A stretch of 64,000 bases of DNA, taken from positions 1,240,001 through 1,304,000 of the forward strand of contig NZ_CP046121.1 of assembly GCF_009707485.1 (NCBI RefSeq). Direction: 5' to 3'. This document shows positions 57,569 to 64,000 of this stretch, piece after piece. The notes under the pieces are model-generated. The model was given only the letters and a program-made list of their open reading frames with translations. It made no database searches and was not told where the DNA came from. The position numbers and the translations under genes are program-made. The stretch comes from Nostocoides sp. HKS02. GTDB lineage: Bacteria; Actinomycetota; Actinomycetes; Actinomycetales; Dermatophilaceae. Position 1 is the stretch's first letter, and every line of letters begins with the position of its first letter.

Positions 57569-58717
57569 TCACGCGCTGTCCCGTGCGGCCACCTGGAACA
57601 GGGGCACGGCCGACTCGTCGGCGGTGAGCGACCCGTGCAACCCGACCAGGGCCAGCAGCTGGGGTCGGGCGCGCCGCGAGTCGACGATGGCGAAGTTGTC
57701 ACGCATGGCGACGACCAGGTCGCCGATGCGCGGCAGGTTCACGGGTGTCACCGGACCGAACCAGCCCTCGGCGACCGCTTCGTCGCGCGTCCGCAGCCAG
57801 GCCCGCTCACCGACCCGGGCCCGCCACGTCTGGCCGACGTCCTCGGCAGCGCCCGGCTCGCAGTAGAGCTGGGGCGCGCGGGCCTCGCCCCCGACGTGGC
57901 GGATGCCAGCAGCCAGCTCGGGGTCGTGCGCGAGGTCGATCCGCAGGGCGTGCGGCGCATCGATCATCCCGTGGTCGGCGGTGATGTAGACGGCGGTGTC
58001 AGAGGGCACCGACCGCACGAGGCGGGCGAGCTCGGCATCGATCGCTTCGAGCTGGTCGCCCCACTCCCACGACTGGCACCCGTGGACGTGCCCGACCTTG
58101 TCGAGGTCGCCCCAGTACAGGTAGACCAGGGCCCGCCGGTCGGCACGAACAGCGGCCAGCGAGGCGTCCACGCGCGCCGCGAGGGTGTCAGCCGCCCGAA
58201 ACCGTCCGCCGCGTAGCGCTGCCTGGGTGAGCCCCGACCCGTCGAAGAACGCCGGCCCGACCCGCGTCACGGCCACGCCGTCGGCATCGGCCGCCTCGAA
58301 CACGGTCGGCCGAGGCTGCCACGTGAGCGGGTCCGGCCCGTCCTCCCACGAGAGCTCGTTGACGAGCCGGTCCTCGCCCGGCACGAGCACCTCGTAGCCC
58401 AACAGCCCGTGGGCCCCCGGCGGGAGCCCGGTGCCGAAGGTGCCCATCGACGTGGCCGTGGTCGACGGGAACCCGGCCGCCAGCCGGTATGCCGCGGGCA
58501 GCAGCGAACGCAGGAAGGGTGCGTGGCCGCCGCGCCGGCGGATCAGCTCATAGCCCAGGCCGTCGACGAGGACCACGACTGCCCGTCGGGCCGGCGCCAC
58601 GGTCAGCCCGTCATCGGCGGCATATCGGTCCACCCCGAGGCTGCCCGCGATGGCCGGCAGGACGGCTGCCAGCCCTGCTGCGTCGTAGCGCGGTGGCATC
58701 AAGCCGTCGTACGGCAT
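57569..58717 (-). CDS. alkaline phosphatase-superfamily phosphodiesterase (NPP-like)
   Basis: A 382-residue hydrolase of the alkaline phosphatase/nucleotide pyrophosphatase fold. The first metal Asp lies in VVLVDGLGYELIRRRGG, the catalytic Thr in AGFPSTTATSMGTFGTGLPPGAHG, and further metal ligands in YLYWGDLDKVGHVHG and VYITADHGMID. It lacks a signal peptide, so it acts in the cytosol. ATG 58717 has an alternative 18 bases later. It is followed by tdk on the same strand. The substrate, a nucleotide or sugar diester, is unknown. Confidence 0.9.
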   Translation of the reverse strand: MPYDGLMPPRYDAAGLAAVLPAIAGSLGVDRYAADDGLTVAPARRAVVVLVDGLGYELIRRRGGHAPFLRSLLPAAYRLAAGFPSTTATSMGTFGTGLPPGAHGLLGYEVLVPGEDRLVNELSWEDGPDPLTWQPRPTVFEAADADGVAVTRVGPAFFDGSGLTQAALRGGRFRAADTLAARVDASLAAVRADRRALVYLYWGDLDKVGHVHGCQSWEWGDQLEAIDAELARLVRSVPSDTAVYITADHGMIDAPHALRIDLAHDPELAAGIRHVGGEARAPQLYCEPGAAEDVGQTWRARVGERAWLRTRDEAVAEGWFGPVTPVNLPRIGDLVVAMRDNFAIVDSRRARPQLLALVGLHGSLTADESAVPLFQVAARDSA

Positions 58718-58732
58718 GGGTGGGCGTGGCTC

Positions 58733-59338
58733 CTAGCGGCCGATGCTGGCCGACAGCTCGCGAGCGAAGCTGAGCGCCTGCTGGAGGGCGTCGGCACCCT
58801 CGGCATCGGCACTGATGCGCAACGAGATGTCGTCGGAGGCGATGCTGCCCTCGTAGCCGTGGTCGGCATCGCAGTCGGGATCGGCACACGAAGCCGGGAC
58901 GAGGTCGACCCGGCTGACCGCACCCCACCCGAGCGTCAGGGTGATCTCGCGCCCGAGCGAGCCGGGGCGGTAGTCCTGGGGGTTGGTGACGACGTGCGTG
59001 AGCATGACCCCCCGCACGGCACTGAGCGGCACGCTCTCGGTGGTGGCGGTGGCCAGGTCCTCGTGCTCGGGCCGCTCGTCGGTGTGGTCGTCGGCGTGGG
59101 CGATGACCAGCCTCGAGCTCGTCAGGGCCAGCACGGTGATGTGGCGACGCACCGCGTCGTGGTCGAACGTCGTCTCCTGGTGGACCAGGTGCGAGACGAC
59201 CGGCTCGCCCGCCAGCGCGGCCTGCACGACGTCGCCCACGAGCGCCGGGTAGTAGCCCGCGCTCTCGATGGCGCGGGTGAGGTCGTCAGGCAGTGGTGCC
59301 AGCGGCGTGGCTGCGCTGGCGGAGGAGGCGGAACCCAT
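58733..59338 (-). CDS. DUF5998 protein
   Basis: A 201-residue cytosolic protein of an uncharacterised actinobacterial family. The core is LPDDLTRAIESAGYYPALVGDVVQAALAGEPVVSHLVHQETTFD, then RRHITVLALTSSRLVIAHADDH, GVMLTHVVTNPQDYRPG and a CADPDCDADHGY loop with two cysteines. The C-terminal half is likely beta-rich. ATG 59338 gives MGSASSASAATPLAP. It lies 15 bases from the phosphodiesterase gene, in the same direction. Confidence 0.85.
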   Translation of the reverse strand: MGSASSASAATPLAPLPDDLTRAIESAGYYPALVGDVVQAALAGEPVVSHLVHQETTFDHDAVRRHITVLALTSSRLVIAHADDHTDERPEHEDLATATTESVPLSAVRGVMLTHVVTNPQDYRPGSLGREITLTLGWGAVSRVDLVPASCADPDCDADHGYEGSIASDDISLRISADAEGADALQQALSFARELSASIGR

Positions 59339-59389
59339 GGGTCCATCTTGCCCTAGGTGGTCCAGGACCGCCGGGCCAGCACCCTGGCG

Positions 59390-62053
59390 CTAGGTGAGCG
59401 AGCGCCTGCCCGGGTCCTTGCGACGGGGTGTCGGAGCCACGACGGCCTCGGCGCCGAGCACATCCACGCCACCGGGGTGGGCGTTCACCGGGTTGAGCAC
59501 GAGGCTGGCCACTTCCGGCAGGTTGTCGGCGAGCACGGAGACCCGGGCGATGAGGTCGGCCAGGGCTGCCCGGTGCACCGGAGCGGCGCCCCGGTGACCG
59601 TGCAGCATCGGCGCGGCCCGGACCGAGGAGATCAGGTCGGAGACGTCCACATCGGTCAACGGCGGGATGCGGTGGCCGATGTCGCCGAGCAGGTCCGTCG
59701 GTGGACCGGCGATGCTGAACGAGACGACCGGCCCGAACAGGGGATCCTCGTCGGAGCGCACGACGCAGGAGACGCCCGGATTCGCCATCCGCTGCACGAC
59801 GAAGGTGTTGGCCGAGAGCGGGGCGAGCCGGTCGTTGAGCGCGGAGTACGCCTCGCGCAGTCGCGCCTCGGAGCCGAGGTCGACGCGGATGCCGCTCAGG
59901 CCGGGCTGGTGACGCATCAGGGGGGCCACCGACTTGAGCACGACCGGGTAGCCGACGAGCTCGGCCGCGGCCACCGCCTCCTCGGCGGTGCGGACCGGCA
60001 CGCTGCCCCAGACATGGATGCCGTACGCGTCGAGCAGCTCGGCGACCTCCGGCTGCTCGAGCCGCCGGCCCTCCGGCGACTGCGCCAGCACCCGCTCGAC
60101 GAGGCGCTCGGCGGCGTCGCGGTCGATGCCGAGCGGGACCACCGGTATGCCGCGGTCGCGAGCCCGCCACTCGGCATACCGCGTCGCGGCGGCGAGCGCG
60201 CGCACCGCGTCCTCGGGCATGGAGTAGGCCGGCACGACGAGCTTCTGGCCGTCCTCGCCCGTCTCGGACAAGCGCTCGACGACCCCCCGCATGCCGAGGA
60301 AGGTTGCGAGACAGGGCTTTTGGCCCGCCACGGCGGCATCTCTCACCGCAGTCGCGACGTCCTCGTCGAGGGTGACGAGCGGCGGGATGAAACAGGTGAG
60401 GACACTGTCGACCTCGGGGTCGGCGAAGGCAGCCGACAGCGCCTCGGTGAACTGCTCGCCGCGCGCGTCGCTGTGCAGCGAGACGGGCCCGTGGGCGACC
60501 TGGAGCCCCCAGCTGACGCAGGCCTCTGCCGTGAGGGCGCCGAGTGCGTCGGAGTTGCCGACGATGGCGACGCGGTTGCCGGTCGGCAGGTTCTGGTAGG
60601 CCAGCAGCTGCGCCACGTCGAACATCTGGTGGACGTTCTCGACGCGGATCACGCCCGCCTGGCGCAGCATCGCGTCGAACGCCTCGGGCCGCACGCGCGT
60701 CGGGCGGGCCCGGTGCCCTGGCGGCACACCGTAGGACGACACCCCCGACTTCACCACGATCACGGGCTTGGTCGAGGCGAGGCGGCGGGCGATCCGGGAG
60801 AACTTGCGGGGGTTGCCCATCGACTCCAGGTACAGCCCCACGACATCGGTGTCGCCGTCGTCGATCCAGTACTGCATGAAGTCGTTGCCGGAGACGTCGA
60901 CGCGGTTGCCGGCCGAGGCGAAGACGGAGATCCCGAGGCCCCGACGGGCGGCCGAGGCGAGCACGGCGATGCCGAGGGCACCACTCTGGGCGAACAACCC
61001 CAACCGCCCCGGTGGCGGCAGCTCCGGGGCCAGCGAGGCGTTGAGCCGGACCGAGGGATGGTTGTTGATCACGCCGAACGAGTTGGGCCCGAGGACCCGC
61101 ATGCCCGCCTCGCGCGCCGCGGTGAGGAGCCCGTGCTGCCGCTCCTCTCCCTCGGGGCCGGACTCGGCGAACCCGGCGCTCACCACCAGCAGGGTCTTGA
61201 CCCCGGCCTCGGCACAGTCCGCGACGACCTCGAGGACCTCCTCGGCGGGCACCGCGACCACGGCGAGGTCGACCTCGTCGGGGATCTCGCTCACCCGCGC
61301 GTAGGAGTGCAGGCCCAGGACCTCCATCGCCTCGCGGTTCACCGCGTGCACCGCGCCGTGGAACCCGGAGGCCTGGATGTTGGCCAGGATGTGGTGGCCG
61401 ATGGAGCCCTGGTGCCGACTCGCGCCCACCACGGCGATGGAGTCCGGGAACAGCACGGAGTGCATGCTCACGGACTCGGCCCGGTGCTCGCGGGAGAGCC
61501 GCACGGCTTCGGAGCGTTCCGTCGGCTGGATCCGGAACCGCAGCGAGACCACGCCGTCGGCGAAGTGCCGGTCGACCTCGTAACCCGCGTCGGAGAACAC
61601 CGAGATCATCTTCCGGTTCTGGGGCAGGACCTCGGCCGTGAACTCGGTGACGCCGGCCTCCCAGGCGATGACTGCCAGGTGCTCCAGCAGGACCGAGCCA
61701 ATCCCCTTGCCCTGGTAGGCGTCTGAGATGTTGAAGGCCACCTCGGCGCTGGTCGGAGTGATCCGGTCGTAGCGGCCGATGCCGATGATGTCGCCCCGGA
61801 CCGTGGCGACCAGGGCGACCCGGTCGTGGTAGTCGACGTGGGTGAACCGGGTGACGTCCCGCTCGCTCAGCTGCCGGAGCGGAGCGAAGAAGCGCATGTA
61901 GATGGACTCTTCGGACTGGCCGGCGTGGAAGCGGTGCACCGCCTCGGCGTCGGCCGGCGTGATGGGTCGCAGGTGCGCGACCGAGCCGTCGCGGAGGACG
62001 ACGTCCGCCTCCCAGTGGGCCGGGTAGCCAGGAGGACGGACGGCCTCGGTCAT
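59390..62053 (-). CDS. Pat-like GNAT/acyl-CoA ligase fusion (protein acetyltransferase)
   Basis: An 887-residue multidomain protein. An N-terminal GNAT domain (about 1-180; FNISDAYQGKGIGSVLLEHLAV is the acetyl-CoA loop) is joined to a CoA-binding domain (AVVGASRHQGSIGHHIL), a succinyl-CoA ligase flavodoxin-like region (GLFAQSGALGIAVLASAARRGLGISVFASAGNRVDVSGNDF) and an ATP-grasp C-terminus (VLKSVAPLMRHQPGLSGIRVDL). Such Pat/PatZ proteins acetylate lysines, for instance of acetyl-CoA synthetase. The GNAT domain is N-terminal here, the reverse of the E. coli order. ATG 62053 starts 74 bases from the divergent nitroreductase gene. Confidence 0.93.
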   Translation of the reverse strand: MTEAVRPPGYPAHWEADVVLRDGSVAHLRPITPADAEAVHRFHAGQSEESIYMRFFAPLRQLSERDVTRFTHVDYHDRVALVATVRGDIIGIGRYDRITPTSAEVAFNISDAYQGKGIGSVLLEHLAVIAWEAGVTEFTAEVLPQNRKMISVFSDAGYEVDRHFADGVVSLRFRIQPTERSEAVRLSREHRAESVSMHSVLFPDSIAVVGASRHQGSIGHHILANIQASGFHGAVHAVNREAMEVLGLHSYARVSEIPDEVDLAVVAVPAEEVLEVVADCAEAGVKTLLVVSAGFAESGPEGEERQHGLLTAAREAGMRVLGPNSFGVINNHPSVRLNASLAPELPPPGRLGLFAQSGALGIAVLASAARRGLGISVFASAGNRVDVSGNDFMQYWIDDGDTDVVGLYLESMGNPRKFSRIARRLASTKPVIVVKSGVSSYGVPPGHRARPTRVRPEAFDAMLRQAGVIRVENVHQMFDVAQLLAYQNLPTGNRVAIVGNSDALGALTAEACVSWGLQVAHGPVSLHSDARGEQFTEALSAAFADPEVDSVLTCFIPPLVTLDEDVATAVRDAAVAGQKPCLATFLGMRGVVERLSETGEDGQKLVVPAYSMPEDAVRALAAATRYAEWRARDRGIPVVPLGIDRDAAERLVERVLAQSPEGRRLEQPEVAELLDAYGIHVWGSVPVRTAEEAVAAAELVGYPVVLKSVAPLMRHQPGLSGIRVDLGSEARLREAYSALNDRLAPLSANTFVVQRMANPGVSCVVRSDEDPLFGPVVSFSIAGPPTDLLGDIGHRIPPLTDVDVSDLISSVRAAPMLHGHRGAAPVHRAALADLIARVSVLADNLPEVASLVLNPVNAHPGGVDVLGAEAVVAPTPRRKDPGRRSLT

Positions 62054-62127
62054 GGCCCAAGAATGTCATGCCCGCGGTCGGCGACGCGCCGGTGTCCGGT
62101 GTCGGGAAGATGGCCGAGGATGGGCCC

Positions 62128-62796
62128 ATGGAGTTTCGTGAGGTGGTGCGGCGGCGGCGCATGGTGCGCCGGTTCGACCCCGACCGACCGGTGCCTCGCG
62201 GCACCCTCGAGCAGGTCCTGTATGCCGCCCAGCGGGCCCCCAGCGCGGGTTTCAGCCAGGGTTGGGACTTCGTCGTGCTCGCGGACGAGCCGTCGCGCAG
62301 CCGGTTCTGGGCGGCCAGCGCAGATCCCGGACGACCCGAGGACGCCTGGCTGCGTGGCGTCTCGGCAGCACCCGTGCTCGTGCTGTGCCTGTCGGACCCC
62401 GAGACGTACCTCGACCGCTATGCCGAGCCGGACAAGGGCTGGACCGACCGCGACCCGCGGCGCTGGCCGGTGCCGTACTGGGACGTGGATACCGGGATGG
62501 CGGCCCTGCTCATGCTCCTGAGCGCTGTGGACGAAGGCCTCGGCGCCCTGTTCTTCGGCGTGCCCCCGACCCGGCACGAGGCGGTCCGGCAGGCCCACGG
62601 CATCCCGGCCAACCGGCGCCTGGTCGGGGTCGTGGCGCTCGGCTTCGAACGGGAACGCACTGTCTCCCCCAGCCTGCGGCGGGGGCGGCGGAACCACGCC
62701 GACGTCGTGCACTGGGGCGCCTACGGCGAGTCGGGCGAGACCGCCCCAGAGCCGTGGGAGAGGATGGGGCGTTCCCACGGCCCCGACCAGGAGTGA
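62128..62796 (+). CDS. nitroreductase-family protein
   Basis: A 222-residue FMN-dependent oxidoreductase. The family start MEFREVVRRRRMVRRFDPDRPVPRGTLEQVLYAAQRAPSAG binds FMN, and YWDVDTGMAALLMLLSAVDEGLGALFFGVP forms the dimer interface. It may reduce nitro compounds, quinones or flavins with NAD(P)H; in some lineages relatives make F420-linked reactions, which cannot be decided here. ATG 62128 is favoured over a longer open frame because it begins the conserved domain. The topoisomerase gene follows after nine bases. Confidence 0.92.
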   Translation: MEFREVVRRRRMVRRFDPDRPVPRGTLEQVLYAAQRAPSAGFSQGWDFVVLADEPSRSRFWAASADPGRPEDAWLRGVSAAPVLVLCLSDPETYLDRYAEPDKGWTDRDPRRWPVPYWDVDTGMAALLMLLSAVDEGLGALFFGVPPTRHEAVRQAHGIPANRRLVGVVALGFERERTVSPSLRRGRRNHADVVHWGAYGESGETAPEPWERMGRSHGPDQE

Positions 62797-62805
62797 CCCC
62801 CACGC

Positions 62806-64000
62806 ATGGCCCGCAAGACGCTCACCCCACCGGCTGACGACAGCGACTTCGTCGAGCGCATCGTCGACATCGACGTCGAGGACGAGATGCAGGGGGCGTA
62901 CCTCGAGTACGCCGTGTCCGTCATCCACTCCCGGGCGCTGCCCGACGCCCGGGACGGCCTCAAGCCCGTGCAGCGGCGAATTCTCTACTCGATGAGCGAG
63001 ATGGGTCTGCGACCCGACCGCGGCCACGTGAAGTCCTCGCGCGTCGTGGGCGACGTGATGGGCAAGTACCACCCCCACGGCGACAGCGCGATCTACGACG
63101 CCCTGGTCCGGATGGCCCAGCCATTCACGATGCGGCTTCCCCTCGTCGACGGCCACGGCAACTTCGGCTCGCTCGACGACGGGCCGGCCGCGTCGCGGTA
63201 CACCGAGGCCCGGCCCGGCGCCGCCGCCCTGCTCATGACCGCGGGCCTCGACGAGGACACCGTCGACTTCGTCCCCAACTACGACGACCAGCTCACCCAG
63301 CCCGGAGTCATGCCTGCGGCGTTCCCGAACCTGCTCGTCAACGGGGTCAGTGGAATCGCCGTCGGCTTCGCGACGAACATGCCGCCCCACAACCTCGTCG
63401 AGGTCATCGGCGCCGCGCGCCACCTCATGGCCAACCCGACCTGCTCCCTCGACGACCTCATGAAGTTCGTCCCCGGCCCGGACCTGCCCCAGGGCGGGCG
63501 GGTCGTGGGGCTCGAGGGCATCCGCGACGCCTACCTCACCGGCAAGGGCAGCTTCCGCACCCGCGCGACCTCGCGGATCGAGAAGGTCACGGCGCGCCGA
63601 CAGGGCATCGTCGTCACCGAGCTGCCCTACCTCGTCGGCCCCGAGAAGGTCATCGAGAAGATCAAGGACGCGGTCCAGTCCAAGAAGCTCCAGGGCATCT
63701 CGGACGTCAAAGACCTCACCGACCGCAAGCACGGCCTGCGGCTGGTCATCGAGGTCAAGAACGGCTTCAACCCTGACGCGGTCCTCGAGCAGCTCTACAA
63801 GCTGACCCCGATGGAGGACGCGTTCCACATCAACAACGTCGCGCTCGTCGACGGCCAGCCGCGCACCCTGGGGCTCAAGGACCTCCTCAAGGTCTACATC
63901 GACTTCCGGATCGAGGTCGTGCGCCGCCGCACCGAGTACCGCCTGGGCAAGCGCAAGGACCGCCTCCACCTCGTCGAGGGGCTGCTCATCGCCATCGTCG
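62806..64000 (+). CDS. parC: DNA topoisomerase IV / gyrase subunit A (3' end beyond window)
   Basis: The N-terminal 398 residues of a type IIA topoisomerase A subunit, which cuts and rejoins DNA. Seen are [30 protein letters not shown], the quinolone-determining region [20 protein letters not shown] with a wild-type Ser, and the catalytic tyrosine in [13 protein letters not shown]. The rest of the breakage-reunion domain follows, ending in a coiled-coil part [17 protein letters not shown] at the window edge. Position near sepH and away from gyrB, as in Streptomyces, suggests ParC rather than GyrA; this is inference. ATG 62806. Confidence 0.9.
   Translation, partial: MARKTLTPPADDSDFVERIVDIDVEDEMQGAYLEYAVSVIHSRALPDARDGLKPVQRRILYSMSEMGLRPDRGHVKSSRVVGDVMGKYHPHGDSAIYDALVRMAQPFTMRLPLVDGHGNFGSLDDGPAASRYTEARPGAAALLMTAGLDEDTVDFVPNYDDQLTQPGVMPAAFPNLLVNGVSGIAVGFATNMPPHNLVEVIGAARHLMANPTCSLDDLMKFVPGPDLPQGGRVVGLEGIRDAYLTGKGSFRTRATSRIEKVTARRQGIVVTELPYLVGPEKVIEKIKDAVQSKKLQGISDVKDLTDRKHGLRLVIEVKNGFNPDAVLEQLYKLTPMEDAFHINNVALVDGQPRTLGLKDLLKVYIDFRIEVVRRRTEYRLGKRKDRLHLVEGLLIAIV

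Noticed and set aside
59286..62204. Minus-strand frame of about 970 codons across the Pat-like gene
   Set aside because: It is a frame shadow of the Pat-like gene with an Arg/Gly/Ala-rich composition and no domain.

Overview
The window is about 64 kb of very GC-rich DNA (roughly 70% by eye). Short intergenic gaps, frequent GTG starts, ATGA gene overlaps and the gene content point to an actinobacterium, most likely order Micrococcales and plausibly family Intrasporangiaceae. Evidence includes the coproporphyrin-dependent heme enzymes (hemE, hemY-type, hemQ, hemH), sepH, DUF3000, DUF3159, DUF3710, DUF4193, DUF4349 and DUF5998 proteins, and a gene order that recalls the Mycobacterium tuberculosis Rv2674-Rv2701c block (recalled, not searched). 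No rRNA, CRISPR array, intact insertion sequence or prophage was seen.

Layout. 1-13.2 kb looks like accessory and regulatory DNA. It holds a truncated ECF42-like sigma factor, a DUF1353 membrane protein, an alcohol dehydrogenase with a thioesterase, an ABC exporter with a MerR regulator, an ECF41 sigma factor with an AhpD-like protein, a flavin disulfide oxidoreductase, a MarR regulator with a Tat-exported metallo-beta-lactamase-fold protein, a methyltransferase and an orphan protein. 13.2-14 kb holds a possible integrase scrap and a minus-strand tRNA cluster (Gly-GCC, Cys-GCA, Val-GAC). 14-24.3 kb has a BrkB-type membrane protein, an AidB-like acyl-CoA dehydrogenase, zapE-ppk2, a RibD-like reductase, a hydrolase, a ligD-type Pol-Lig protein, msrB and a CtaG-like protein. 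24.3-37 kb is the heme and isoprenoid core: hemQ, hemY, hemE, DUF3000, ribonuclease D, a fadA-fadB type beta-oxidation pair and dxs. 37-41.5 kb carries a glycogen-debranching-type enzyme, a chaplin-like repeat surface protein and a secreted partner. 41.5-53 kb carries aconitase, an RNA methyltransferase, a KimA-like permease divergent from ceoB-ceoC, and the DUF4193-dut-DUF3710-OB-DUF3159 operon. 53-64 kb carries suhB-hemH-TRIC, sepH, thymidine kinase, a phosphodiesterase, a Pat-like acyl-CoA ligase/GNAT, a nitroreductase and the start of a topoisomerase subunit A gene.

Several regulatory modules can be read directly: a MerR-type promoter with a 19-bp spacer and a perfect palindrome before the ABC genes; an ECF41-type promoter before the AhpD/sigma pair; a MarR promoter overlaid by palindromes; and an 18-bp palindrome before aconitase that also covers the stop codon of the upstream gene.

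The most unusual signals are six single-base frame disruptions in otherwise well-preserved genes, two of them at an identical in-frame CTT-G-TTC sequence; about 50 copies of the heptamer TATGCCG, several times more than composition predicts; a very long intergenic hairpin between fadB and dxs; and a nearly homogeneous ~180-bp repeat in the surface protein.
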